The position numbers and the translations under genes were made by a program. The notes below the pieces were generated by a model. That model saw only the letters and a program-made list of their open reading frames with translations, did no database searches and was not told the origin of the DNA. 64,000 bases of DNA from Pseudidiomarina gelatinasegens (lineage in GTDB: Bacteria; Pseudomonadota; Gammaproteobacteria; Enterobacterales; Alteromonadaceae): contig NZ_RSFE01000001.1 of the NCBI RefSeq assembly GCF_004025325.1, forward strand, positions 372,001 through 436,000, given 5' to 3'. Positions 56,025-64,000 of this stretch are shown here, in pieces. The stretch's first letter is position 1; each line of letters starts with the position of its first letter.

Positions 56025-56780
56025 ATGAGCGCCAGATTATTAATCGTCGAAGATGAAGTCGTAACACGCAATACCCTTACTCGTTTATTTCAGCAAGAAG
56101 GCTACGATGTGTTTGATGCCGCCGATGGCATGCAGATGCAACGCATTATGGCTCGCCAACAAATTGACCTGGTGATCATGGACGTCAACTTGCCAGGCAA
56201 GAGCGGTATCGAACTTGCGGAAAAACTCCGTGAAAATGACAATATCGGATTGGTTTTCTTAACCGGTCGTGATGCTGAAGAAGACCGCTTGCTGGCCCTT
56301 GAGTTAGGCGCCGACGACTACTTAATCAAGCCCTACAATCCAAAAGAACTCATTATTCGGGTGCGCAACTTATACCGTCGCATCGAGGCACTAAAAAGCC
56401 AGCAGAAAAACGTTGGCCACGACAGTGTTGTTTATGAGTTTAACGGCTGGCGTTTAGAAAGTGATAGCCGCTGCTTATTCTCGCCAGACGGCAAGATGTT
56501 CCGCTTGCCGAAAAGTGAATACCGCGCCATGGAGTTGTTCCTAACGAATCCTGGTAAAATTCTTGACCGCGAAACACTGGTTAAGAAAATGCTCGACCGC
56601 GATTTACGTCCGAATGACCGTACTGTTGATGTCGCCATTCGCCGCATTCGCCGTCATTTTGAGGCTCTGCCGGATTCACCGAACTTAATTACCACCATTC
56701 ATGGTGAAGGTTACCGGTTTATTGGTGATGTTTCGATTAAGCACTTGGAACAACCGTCACTGAATGCCCCGGGCATGTAA
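56025..56780 (+). CDS. arcA: ArcA-type response regulator
   Basis: 251 residues from the ATG at 56025. Receiver domain with phospho-acceptor D53 (VIMDVNLPGKSG) and K102 (YLIKPYNPKE), then an OmpR-type winged helix (about 130-235). Matches to E. coli ArcA run through the whole length: IVEDEVVTRNTLTRLF, FLTGRDAEEDRLLALE, DRTVDVAIRRIRRHFE and TTIHGEGYRFIGD. ArcA controls respiratory genes. Its 3' end overlaps the convergent HPt gene by 24 bp. Confidence 0.93.
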   Translation: MSARLLIVEDEVVTRNTLTRLFQQEGYDVFDAADGMQMQRIMARQQIDLVIMDVNLPGKSGIELAEKLRENDNIGLVFLTGRDAEEDRLLALELGADDYLIKPYNPKELIIRVRNLYRRIEALKSQQKNVGHDSVVYEFNGWRLESDSRCLFSPDGKMFRLPKSEYRAMELFLTNPGKILDRETLVKKMLDRDLRPNDRTVDVAIRRIRRHFEALPDSPNLITTIHGEGYRFIGDVSIKHLEQPSLNAPGM

Positions 56781-57098
56781 CCATCGACGTAGTTGATGCT
56801 GGTGCAATGGTAATTCAATCACCCATTGCTCCAGCAAGTCATCTGCATCTTGCCAATGCCACTCTTCCCGCTCCAAACGCTCCATCTGACTTGCCAATTG
56901 TGCTAAACCGACTGAACGGCACGCACCTTTTACTTTGTGAGCCTGACGGCGGGTATCACCTTCGTCCCGTTTGCCAACCAAGTGCTTTAAATGGTCCAGA
57001 TAACCACCAATGTTGTCGTTAAATGTGTCGTACATTTCGCGTACGCCATCGCTGCCCAATAGCTCATAGTATTGGTCTAATAGTTTCTCATCTAACAT
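56757..57098 (-). CDS. Free-standing HPt phosphotransfer protein (HptA-like)
   Basis: 113 residues from the ATG at 57098 (AAGGA upstream). Histidine phosphotransfer fold with H54 in [16 protein letters not shown]. In Shewanella the ArcB function is split into a kinase and the free HptA that phosphorylates ArcA; position next to arcA suggests the same. It lies on the opposite strand and shares 24 bp with the arcA 3' end. Confidence 0.88.
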   Translation of the reverse strand: MLDEKLLDQYYELLGSDGVREMYDTFNDNIGGYLDHLKHLVGKRDEGDTRRQAHKVKGACRSVGLAQLASQMERLEREEWHWQDADDLLEQWVIELPLHQHQLRRWLHARGIQ

Positions 57099-57211
57099 CG
57101 TGGTTTCCTTATCCATCGTGATCATCCATCTTTTTCGATTCCGTTAATCGAAAAGTTTTACTTCGGTTCTAAACCCAATCTGGCAAACTACCGTATTAAG
57201 GTTAAATCTAG

Positions 57212-57217
57212 TATACT
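57212..57217 (+). promoter_or_regulatory. Likely -10 of the folE2 promoter
   Basis: TATACT 58 bp before the folE2 start. No good -35 is found at the proper distance, so this promoter may need an activator. Confidence 0.4.
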
Positions 57218-57269
57218 ATCGCCCCCTTTACTGGGACTAAGTATTTTTAACGTTTGGAGCCGTACAAGC

Positions 57270-58208
57270 ATGCCAACAGCTACACCAACTTTGATGCCAG
57301 ACATCGCCAATCAAACCCGCGCACAAACCGAGGGGACTCTCGATTGGGTGGGCATGAGTAATATCGAAATGCCGCTGGTTGTCGGTGCTGCCCAAGAGCC
57401 GGAGCGTCCAGTTAGTGCACACGTTGACGCGTTTGTGAACTTAACTGACCCTAAAGCGAAAGGCATTCACATGTCTCGCTTATACCTGCTGTTGGAAGAT
57501 TTATCAAACAATGATGTACTTAGCCATCATTCGCTCAGCAAGCTCTTACATGACTTTATAGATAGTCATGATGGCCTTGCAGATCAAGCTTATGTGAAGT
57601 TTAGTTTCGATTATCACCTGCGTCGAAAGTCACTGATCAGCAAAAAACAGGGTTGGAAAGCCTACCCTGTAACTGTCACAGGGCGTTACGATAACGGTAA
57701 ACTGAATCTTGAGTTAGGTGTTGAAGTACCTTATTCCAGCACCTGCCCGTGTTCGGCTGCTTTAGCACGCCAGCTTATTCAAGAAGCCTTTGCCAACCAG
57801 TTTGGTACAGACAGCGAAGTTGATGCCGAAATGGTGCACCGCTGGTTAGGCACCACCCAAGGTATTGTAGCCACACCACATAGCCAGCGCTCCATTGCCC
57901 AGGTGAATGTCATTATGGGTGAAGGCGTGTCTGAGCTGCCAATTATTGGCTTAATCGATACCATTGAAGATGCCTTGAAAACTCCAGTGCAAGCGGCTGT
58001 AAAACGTGAAGACGAACAAGAGTTTGCACGTTTGAACGGTCAGAACCTGATGTTCTGTGAAGATGCTGCGCGCCGGTTACAACATGCTTTGAATGTACAG
58101 AAGCAGTTTTCAGACTTCTGGATTCGCGTAAACCACTACGAATCTCTGCACGCGCATGATGCTGTAAGTATCACCACCAAAGGCGTGCCTGGCGGCTTCA
58201 AAGCTTAA
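57270..58208 (+). CDS. folE2: GTP cyclohydrolase I type IB
   Basis: 312 residues. COG1469-type enzyme: [15 protein letters not shown] at the start, active-site cysteine and metal ligands in [34 protein letters not shown] and [13 protein letters not shown]. It converts GTP to dihydroneopterin triphosphate for folate and queuosine and, unlike FolE, does not depend on zinc. That fits an organism facing zinc shortage. Confidence 0.95.
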   Translation: MPTATPTLMPDIANQTRAQTEGTLDWVGMSNIEMPLVVGAAQEPERPVSAHVDAFVNLTDPKAKGIHMSRLYLLLEDLSNNDVLSHHSLSKLLHDFIDSHDGLADQAYVKFSFDYHLRRKSLISKKQGWKAYPVTVTGRYDNGKLNLELGVEVPYSSTCPCSAALARQLIQEAFANQFGTDSEVDAEMVHRWLGTTQGIVATPHSQRSIAQVNVIMGEGVSELPIIGLIDTIEDALKTPVQAAVKREDEQEFARLNGQNLMFCEDAARRLQHALNVQKQFSDFWIRVNHYESLHAHDAVSITTKGVPGGFKA

Positions 58209-58225
58209 CCATTTATCGACCTACT

Positions 58226-58262
58226 AATCCGGCTGCGGTATACTACGCAGCCGGATTTTTTG
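58226..58262 (+). terminator. Rho-independent terminator of folE2
   Basis: AATCCGGCTGCG, an 8-base loop, CGCAGCCGGATT then a T run. It lies 18 bp behind the folE2 stop and 37 bp before the next start. Confidence 0.93.
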
Positions 58263-58298
58263 TTTTTAAACACGACTAGAACCTTACACGAGAAAGGC

Positions 58299-59312
58299 AT
58301 GGAACCTATTGATATCGTTGGCATTGGCAACGCGCTCGTCGATCAAGAATTTGAAGTAACGGACGAATTTTTGCAGCAGCATCAGATTGAAAAAGGCATG
58401 ATGACGCTGATTGAAGATGCTGACCAAGAGCGGCTTATTGAGCTACTGGCAAAACGTGGTGAACTCAAGAAACAATCCGGCGGTGGCTCTGCGGCCAACT
58501 CACTGGTAGGGTTTGCGCAATTTGGCGGAACCGCATTTTATTGCTGCAAAGTAGCCGATGACCAAGCGGGCAAATTTTATTGTGACGATCTCGAGAAAGT
58601 TGGGATTACCACCAATACCGGCAGCCAAAAGCATGAAGGCAAAACCGGTCGTTGTTTAGTCATGGTCACTCCTGACGCTGAGCGCACCATGCGCACCTAT
58701 TTAGGTATTACCGCTGATTTATCGGTAGCCGAACTTGATGAAGACGCTATTGCTCGTGCTCAGTATTTGTATATTGAAGGGTATTTAGTCACATCGCCAA
58801 TTGCACGTCAGGCAATAACCCGCGCCAAAGAAGTCGCGCGTGCCAATGGGACTAAAATTGCGGTTACCTGCTCTGATCCGGCCATGGTGAAGTATTTCCG
58901 TGACGGCATTGATGAAATTTTAGCAGGCGGCGTTGACGTGATGTTCTGTAATGAAGAAGAAGCACGGATCTTAACCGGCACCGATGACGTACAAGAAGCC
59001 ATGCAACAGTTGCAGCAGCATGCTGACTTAGTTGCAATTACGCTGGGTAAAGACGGTGCCTTATTGGGCGACGGCGAACGCCAAGTTGTGGTGCCTGGTG
59101 TGCCGGTAAAAGCAGTAGATACCAACGGTGCTGGAGATATGTTTGCCGGCGCCATGATGTATGGCCTAACACGAAACTATTCACTTGCAGCCTGCGGTCT
59201 ATTAGCCAGCCACGCAGCAGCAGAGGTTGTATCAAATTTCGGGCCACGCTTAGCGTTAAGCCGGCAGCAACAGTTGTTGATTCGTTTACAGCACGAACCA
59301 GAATTTAGTTAA
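58299..59312 (+). CDS. PfkB-family kinase, probable adenosine kinase
   Basis: 337 residues from the ATG at 58299; the longer frame would run into the folE2 terminator. PfkB landmarks: GGGSAANSLVGFAQFGG near residue 60 and the catalytic DTNGAGDMFAGA near residue 270. MEPIDIVGIGNALVDQEFEV is typical of the adenosine kinase-like branch. The next gene makes adenosine from S-adenosylhomocysteine, which supports adenosine as substrate. Confidence 0.85.
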   Translation: MEPIDIVGIGNALVDQEFEVTDEFLQQHQIEKGMMTLIEDADQERLIELLAKRGELKKQSGGGSAANSLVGFAQFGGTAFYCCKVADDQAGKFYCDDLEKVGITTNTGSQKHEGKTGRCLVMVTPDAERTMRTYLGITADLSVAELDEDAIARAQYLYIEGYLVTSPIARQAITRAKEVARANGTKIAVTCSDPAMVKYFRDGIDEILAGGVDVMFCNEEEARILTGTDDVQEAMQQLQQHADLVAITLGKDGALLGDGERQVVVPGVPVKAVDTNGAGDMFAGAMMYGLTRNYSLAACGLLASHAAAEVVSNFGPRLALSRQQQLLIRLQHEPEFS

Positions 59313-59321
59313 CAGCAGAAC

Positions 59322-59394
59322 CGATAATAGTTATTGGATACTAGATATTAGAAGGCTCCGAAGCATCAGGGCTAATATCCAATAGCTGATATCG
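59322..59394. repeat. Family C heptad inverted repeat between the PfkB kinase and ahcY
   Basis: Left GATAATAGTTATTGGATACT, right CTAATATCCAATAGCTGATA. The loop CTCCGAAGCATCAGGG is the inverse complement of the CCTGATGTTTCGG core in the copies at 25152 and 60800, so the element occurs in both orientations. It lies 10 bp behind the kinase stop. Confidence 0.88.
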
Positions 59395-59424
59395 AACTGG
59401 CTTTTGAATAACAAGAGGTTTCAC

Positions 59425-60789
59425 ATGCAAGATTACAAAGTCGCAGACATTAACTTGGCCGATTGGGGCCGCAAAGAAATTTCTATCGCTGAATCAGAAA
59501 TGCCAGCGTTGATGACCATTCGCCGCAAATATGCTGACAGCAAGCCTCTGGCCGGCGCACGCATTATTGGTTGTATTCACATGACCATTCAAACCGCTGT
59601 GCTTATTGAAACCTTGATTGAGCTTGGTGCAGAAGTACGCTGGTCGTCATGCAATATCTTCTCAACTCAAGACCACGCAGCGGCGGCAATGGCTGCAGCT
59701 GGCGTACCTGTGTTTGCCTGGAAAGGTGAAACCGAAGAAGAGTATGAGTGGTGTTTGGAACAAACGTGTCGCAAAGACGGCGAGTTGTGGAATGCCAACA
59801 TGATTTTGGATGACGGCGGCGATTTAACCCTGTTGATCCACGAAAAATATCCGCAAATGCTGGATAAAGTGCACGGCATTACGGAAGAAACCACCACCGG
59901 TGTGCACCGTCTGCTCGAGATGCTGAAGCACGGCACCTTACGCGTGCCTGCCATTAACGTGAACGATTCTGTAACCAAGTCAAAAAACGACAATAAATAC
60001 GGTTGCCGTCACTCGTTGAATGACGCGATTAAGCGTGCAACGGACCACTTATTGTCCGGTAAAAAGGCGCTTGTTGTTGGTTATGGTGACGTGGGTAAAG
60101 GTTCTGCAGCCAGCTTGCGTCAAGAAGGCATGATTGTGAAGATTACCGAAGTAGACCCAATCTGTGCCATGCAAGCCTGTATGGATGGCTATGAAGTGGT
60201 GTCACCGTTCAAAAATGGTGTGAACACCAACTCTGCTGAAGGCATTAACCGTGATTTACTGCAAAATATCGACCTGATTGTGACCACAACCGGTAACGTG
60301 AATGTCTGTGATAAATACATGTTGGCGGCATTAAAACCTACCGCGGTTGTCTGTAACATCGGTCACTTCGATAACGAAATTGACACCAAGTTTATGCGCG
60401 ACAATTGGCGTTGGGACGAAGTGAAGCCACAGGTTCACAAGATCTACCGTAGCGATGACGACAACGATTACTTGTTGTTGCTTTCTGAAGGTCGCTTAGT
60501 CAACCTTGGCAACGCAACCGGTCACCCAAGTCGCATTATGGATGGCTCATTTGCGAACCAAGTATTGGCGCAAATGCACTTGTTCGAAGAGAAGTTTGCT
60601 GACTTGCCAGCGGCTGAAAAAACTGCCAAGCTGCGCGTTGAAGTTTTACCGAAGCAGCTTGATGAAGAAGTTGCCCGCTACATGGTGCAAGGCTTTGGTG
60701 GCGTAATGACCAAGCTGACGCAGCAACAAGCGGATTATATTCATGTAGCCGTGGAAGGGCCGTTTAAGTCCGACGACTACCGCTACTAA
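59425..60789 (+). CDS. ahcY: S-adenosylhomocysteine hydrolase
   Basis: 454 residues from the ATG at 59425, with AGAGG 6 bp upstream. Substrate domain with [15 protein letters not shown] and [20 protein letters not shown]-binding domain with [19 protein letters not shown] and the C-terminal KSDDYRY ending in the family's Tyr. It splits SAH to homocysteine and adenosine, removing the product inhibitor of methyltransferases. The kinase upstream can salvage the adenosine. Confidence 0.97.
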   Translation: MQDYKVADINLADWGRKEISIAESEMPALMTIRRKYADSKPLAGARIIGCIHMTIQTAVLIETLIELGAEVRWSSCNIFSTQDHAAAAMAAAGVPVFAWKGETEEEYEWCLEQTCRKDGELWNANMILDDGGDLTLLIHEKYPQMLDKVHGITEETTTGVHRLLEMLKHGTLRVPAINVNDSVTKSKNDNKYGCRHSLNDAIKRATDHLLSGKKALVVGYGDVGKGSAASLRQEGMIVKITEVDPICAMQACMDGYEVVSPFKNGVNTNSAEGINRDLLQNIDLIVTTTGNVNVCDKYMLAALKPTAVVCNIGHFDNEIDTKFMRDNWRWDEVKPQVHKIYRSDDDNDYLLLLSEGRLVNLGNATGHPSRIMDGSFANQVLAQMHLFEEKFADLPAAEKTAKLRVEVLPKQLDEEVARYMVQGFGGVMTKLTQQQADYIHVAVEGPFKSDDYRY

Positions 60790-60799
60790 TAATGCAAAA

Positions 60800-60881
60800 G
60801 CGATATTAGCACTTGGATATTAGACATTAGCCCTGATGTTTCGGATTTTTCTAATATCTAATATCTAATATCTAATAACGC
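60800..60881. repeat. Family C heptad inverted repeat between ahcY and the GNAT gene
   Basis: Left GCGATATTAGCACTTGGATA; right made of four tandem 7-mers CTAATAT/CTAATAT/CTAATAT/CTAATAA and ending in AATAACGC, the same end as family B. Loop CCCTGATGTTTCGGA. Confidence 0.9.
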
Positions 60882-60892
60882 ACTTGGTTTTT

Positions 60893-61450
60893 ATGATTGA
60901 ATACAAACAAATGACGGCCGCCGATTACGCGGCCGTAATTGAATTAGGCAACCGTGTTCACGGCGACAATTACCTGACACCTGAGTCTCTGGCGGATTAT
61001 GACCAGCGTGGGCGTGTGGGTGATGTGAACTTGAATTGGTTGGCATTTGCCGACGGTAAACTGGCCGGTATTCGACTGACTTTTGCCCCAGGTAACTGGG
61101 ACATTGATGGCCATTGTTGCCCGGCAGAGTGGCCGGTGCCTGCTGAGCAGATTTGTTACTTTAAATGCGTTGCTGTTGACCCTGACGTGCGTGGTGGCGG
61201 TATTGGCCGTGGCTTGTTAGAACGCTCGATTGCTGAAGCTAAGAAGCTTGGCTGTCAGGCGGGATTGGCGCACATTTGGATGCAAAGCCCAGACAATGCA
61301 GCGTTCGAATACTTCACCCGCTGTGGCGGTGAGCTAATTCGTGAACATGACAAGCGCTGGTATGATTTATCCATCAACGATGGTTACCACTGTCCGGTCT
61401 GTGATGGCGTTTGCCACTGCACGGCTGGCGAGATGATTTTGAAATTCTAA
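60893..61450 (+). CDS. GNAT acetyltransferase with C-terminal cysteine cluster
   Basis: 185 residues from the ATG at 60893; no strong ribosome-binding site because the family C repeat lies directly in front. GNAT motif A is VAVDPDVRGGGIGRGLLERS, the acetyl-CoA loop. The last 25 residues contain HCPVCDGVCHC, a CxxCxxxCxC arrangement not typical of the family and possibly a metal site. Substrate unknown. Confidence 0.85.
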   Translation: MIEYKQMTAADYAAVIELGNRVHGDNYLTPESLADYDQRGRVGDVNLNWLAFADGKLAGIRLTFAPGNWDIDGHCCPAEWPVPAEQICYFKCVAVDPDVRGGGIGRGLLERSIAEAKKLGCQAGLAHIWMQSPDNAAFEYFTRCGGELIREHDKRWYDLSINDGYHCPVCDGVCHCTAGEMILKF

Positions 61451-61480
61451 GCAGCACGAAGTTACCTTTGGAGGCCTGGC

Positions 61481-62812
61481 ATGTACGACCCACTTCACGA
61501 CCGCAGCCCAGGCCCTAATCAGCCTTACCCCACCAGTTATTGGCACGCCCACAGCGCGCCACAATGGCCAGACTGCCCTACTGCCTTACCCGAACACGCC
61601 GATGTTGTTGTTATTGGTGCGGGCTACACCGGATTAAACGCCGCGCTTGAGCTGGCTGAAGCTTATCAACAAAAGGTGGTTGTGGTTGAGGCGAATCAAC
61701 TCGGCTGGGGCTGCTCAAGCCGTAATGCGGGGTTCGCCATGCCAGGTACCGGAAGGCTTGGTTATTCAGCATGGAAAAAGCGCTGCGGTGAATCCGTTGC
61801 ACAAGGTATTCAAGCTGAATATCAACAAGCTTTTGCGCGCTTAGAGCGGCACTTAAGTGCGTGCCCAGAACAACTGCAGGTGCAACGCGGCGGCTACTTA
61901 AAGATTGCCCACCGCCAGCGCGCTGTGGCTGAATTAAACCAGCAATACCACGCGCTATGCCAGTACGAACCCGACACACGCTGGCTGGATCGCGATGCCA
62001 TTCAGGCGCGCGTGAAAAGCCCGCAAGCCTTCGCTGCAATTCATTTTCCGCAGAGCTTCGGTGTAAACCCATTGTTGCTGTTAGCGAGTGTTGCACGTCA
62101 GGCTGCTCAAGCCGGCGCGACTTTAGTTGAGCATGCACCGGTGCAAAATTGGCAGACACTCGCAAATGGCATGCATCAGCTCACCACCGCCAAAGGTGTG
62201 ATTCAAGCAAAGAAAGTGATTATCGCCACCAATGGCTATACACCGAATCACTTGCACCCCAGTATTCATGGCCGCAGCTTGCCAGTGCTCTCGAGTGTGT
62301 TGGTTACGCGTAAATTGACGGAAGCAGAGCGCACTGCCATTGGTGTGCAACCGCATGAGCTGGTTATGGATACCCGCACACTCAAATATTATTTTCGGTT
62401 ACTCCCTGACGGCCGCATGTTATTCGGAGGGCGCGGCGCCATTCGAGGGCGTGATGCGGAAAAACCGCGCTATACCAAACATCTGTTGGCTGCCATGGCA
62501 CAAACGTTTCCAGCGCTAACTGCGCTCAGCCAAGAAGCACCAGCGTACAGTTGGAGTGGCTGGGTAGCCGTTGCATTAGATGATTATCCACGTATATACA
62601 GTCCAGCTGAGGGTGTTTATACCAGTATGGGATATTGCGGTGCAGGTGTGACTTTTACACAGTTAGCTGGCCAGCGCGTTGCGCAACTGGCCATGGGTGA
62701 GAAAATGCCCGATTTACCGTTTTATCAGTCGCAGTTACCAAAGTTTCCACTGCCGCAGCTGAGGCGCCTTGGTCAGTGGCTGTACTATCAAATAAACAGC
62801 GTTATTCGTTGA
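61481..62812 (+). CDS. FAD-dependent oxidoreductase, DadA/PuuB-like
   Basis: 443 residues with GGAGG 7 bp upstream. FAD-binding motif ADVVVIGAGYTGLNAALELAE near residue 41, WGCSSRNAGFAMPG, and the C-terminal YTSMGYCGAGVTFTQLAGQ. It resembles gamma-glutamylputrescine oxidase and related amine oxidases. It lies 30 bp behind the GNAT gene. The last residues SVIR and the stop (GTT ATT CGT TGA) are encoded by a family B element. Confidence 0.88.
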   Translation: MYDPLHDRSPGPNQPYPTSYWHAHSAPQWPDCPTALPEHADVVVIGAGYTGLNAALELAEAYQQKVVVVEANQLGWGCSSRNAGFAMPGTGRLGYSAWKKRCGESVAQGIQAEYQQAFARLERHLSACPEQLQVQRGGYLKIAHRQRAVAELNQQYHALCQYEPDTRWLDRDAIQARVKSPQAFAAIHFPQSFGVNPLLLLASVARQAAQAGATLVEHAPVQNWQTLANGMHQLTTAKGVIQAKKVIIATNGYTPNHLHPSIHGRSLPVLSSVLVTRKLTEAERTAIGVQPHELVMDTRTLKYYFRLLPDGRMLFGGRGAIRGRDAEKPRYTKHLLAAMAQTFPALTALSQEAPAYSWSGWVAVALDDYPRIYSPAEGVYTSMGYCGAGVTFTQLAGQRVAQLAMGEKMPDLPFYQSQLPKFPLPQLRRLGQWLYYQINSVIR

Positions 62813-62917
62813 TCGTGCGTTCGCTTTGCTCACTGTTCGTCCGTGCTTCGCACTATTCGAATAGCGAAGCGGACGAATAGCGCAGCGGACGAACAGCGAA
62901 GCAATCGAATAACGCTC
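62798..62917. repeat. Family B inverted repeat between convergent genes
   Basis: Ends AGCGTTATTCG and CGAATAACGCT are exact inverse complements; inner pairs TTCGCTTTGCTCACTGTTCG / CGAACAGCGAAGCAA. It fills the gap between the oxidoreductase and the permease. Confidence 0.9.
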
Positions 62918-62922
62918 TTGCT

Positions 62923-64000
62923 CTACAATCCGAAGACCACTTTCTCGCTGGCGAGCATCCGTCCGATATAGCGAATAATCAACAAGCTTAAAATCGCTGT
63001 TACGCCTGCACTAATGAAAATGGGCAGCCACTGCAAACTGTCGCCCTTTATAATGTCCAATAGCGCTTGATGCTGACCAGTTAATGGTAAGTAATAGAGT
63101 ATTGGATTTTTAAGACGCGCGAACTCCACGCCGAATACCGCTAACATTGGCAGCATCAGCAAAAACGAAATATAGGTTTGCGCTTCTTTAAAGCTTTTGG
63201 CGCGGAAGCTGACAAATAACTGTAATGCGGTCGCAAACAAAGCAAGCGGTGCCAGCATTAAGACAATTAACAACATCATGGTCCAGTCCAGCGTCAAACT
63301 GATACCAATATTATGCAGCGGTAAAAAGCGGAAGATAATTGGAATTAACACCACGCTGAGTACCCCACCAAACATCGCAAAACAACTCGCGGCAAGAGCC
63401 TTTCCCAACACCAATTGATGCGAACTTAGCGGTTGCGATAATAACAATTCGAGTGAATTTCGTTCGCGTTCACCGGCACTGATATCAATGGCCACGTTCA
63501 TGCCCGAGAAGAACACTGAGAGCAGAATGAAAATGAGTACGCTGCCCATTAATATAGCCGAACGCGAGCCTTTGGTTGCGGTGTCATGCTTGACCAGTTC
63601 AATAGGCTGAACCACGCGTGGATCGAGGCCGCGCATTTGCATGCGAATAAAGGCTATTTGATTGCTATAACCTTCAATGGCACGTTCGATGCGTCGCAAG
63701 TCTCCGGTCTGCTTGGTGGCACTGAAGTCTGCCGTTAAGGTAACTGGTGCTGGTTTGGCGAGTGCGATATCTTCGGCCCAACTCTCACCAATCGCTAGTA
63801 CGATGGGTTGACGCCCAGCAGGCCAAGGTTTATCGCGCTCCACAATCCCATTACTGTTTAAATGCTCAACCAAAGCAGGTGCATGTTCCGCACCGGTGAT
63901 GTCTATCTCGACGTCGCTGGGATCAGTCAATTGGCTGATCATGACGTAAAACGCCACAGCCATCAGCAATGGACCAAAAAATGCATAGGACATAGCCGCC
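62923..64000 (-). CDS. ABC-2 type transporter permease (NatB-like), N-terminus beyond the window
   Basis: About 358 residues visible; the frame is open to the window edge (AAMSYAFFGPLLMAVAFY), so the real start lies outside. A first membrane helix is followed by a periplasmic domain of about 140 residues and five or six helices, with the conserved SGMNVAIDISAGERERNSLELLLSQP segment of NatB/CcmB-like sodium or drug exporters. The ATPase partner should be upstream, outside the window. Confidence 0.85.
   Translation of the reverse strand, partial: AAMSYAFFGPLLMAVAFYVMISQLTDPSDVEIDITGAEHAPALVEHLNSNGIVERDKPWPAGRQPIVLAIGESWAEDIALAKPAPVTLTADFSATKQTGDLRRIERAIEGYSNQIAFIRMQMRGLDPRVVQPIELVKHDTATKGSRSAILMGSVLIFILLSVFFSGMNVAIDISAGERERNSLELLLSQPLSSHQLVLGKALAASCFAMFGGVLSVVLIPIIFRFLPLHNIGISLTLDWTMMLLIVLMLAPLALFATALQLFVSFRAKSFKEAQTYISFLLMLPMLAVFGVEFARLKNPILYYLPLTGQHQALLDIIKGDSLQWLPIFISAGVTAILSLLIIRYIGRMLASEKVVFGL

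Noticed and set aside
59322..59424. SAH riboswitch in front of ahcY
   Set aside because: The gap is only about 110 bp and is almost wholly taken by the family C repeat; no riboswitch core is visible.

Overview
This 64 kb window comes from a gammaproteobacterium, most likely a marine Alteromonadales member close to Idiomarina (Idiomarinaceae). That placement is inferred from gene order and protein character: isc-hsc-fdx / ndk-rlmN-pilW-rodZ-ispG-hisS-yfgM-bamB-der, lgt-thyA and ptsP-rppH beside mutH, an ArcA-type regulator with a separate HPt protein, and DUF3545 and DUF2982-like proteins. Coding density is high. I found no rRNA, tRNA, CRISPR array, prophage or transposase gene.

Layout. 1-10.9 kb: a type II secretion operon gspC to gspN on the minus strand, with gspN cut by the window edge. 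11.0-12.3 kb: heat-shock pair hslO-hslR. 12.3-21.4 kb: minus-strand housekeeping run der, bamB, yfgM, hisS, ispG, rodZ, pilW, rlmN. 21.5-28.3 kb: ndk, an inserted msrA, and the iron-sulfur operon iscRSUA-hscBA-fdx with an IscR site at its promoter. 28.3-32.6 kb: trmJ, suhB, a DUF3545 protein, ung and two envelope glycosyltransferases. 32.6-39.8 kb: an S9 peptidase, a DUF1302-like outer-membrane protein, an unknown secreted protein and etfBA. 39.9-43.6 kb: a SufE-family gene and tcdA, with two toxin-antitoxin modules (higBA, hipBA) beside them. 44-50.8 kb: thyA, lgt, a TSUP transporter, ptsP, rppH, mutH and a DUF2982-like protein. 50.8-54.2 kb: a retropepsin-like protease, rimK, an aspartoacylase-like deacylase and rsmC. 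54.3-57.1 kb: a histidine kinase, arcA and an HPt protein. 57.3-64 kb: folE2, a PfkB kinase and ahcY, a GNAT protein, an FAD oxidoreductase and a partial ABC-2 permease.

The most unusual content is its small repeats. Family A is a ~42-48 bp GC-rich near-perfect palindrome with a TCCGGA centre. It occurs eight times, six of them inside genes of the one gsp operon, where it is translated in-frame in three different reading frames; this resembles the palindromic elements of Rickettsia genes. The other two copies bracket msrA, which sits between fdx and ndk. Families B and C are inverted repeats built from 7-bp units (AATAACG and TAATATC types). They fill intergenic gaps directly behind stop codons, and six genes take their last codons and stop from them. 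Some B copies enclose the upstream gene's terminator hairpin. No mobilising enzyme is encoded in this window.
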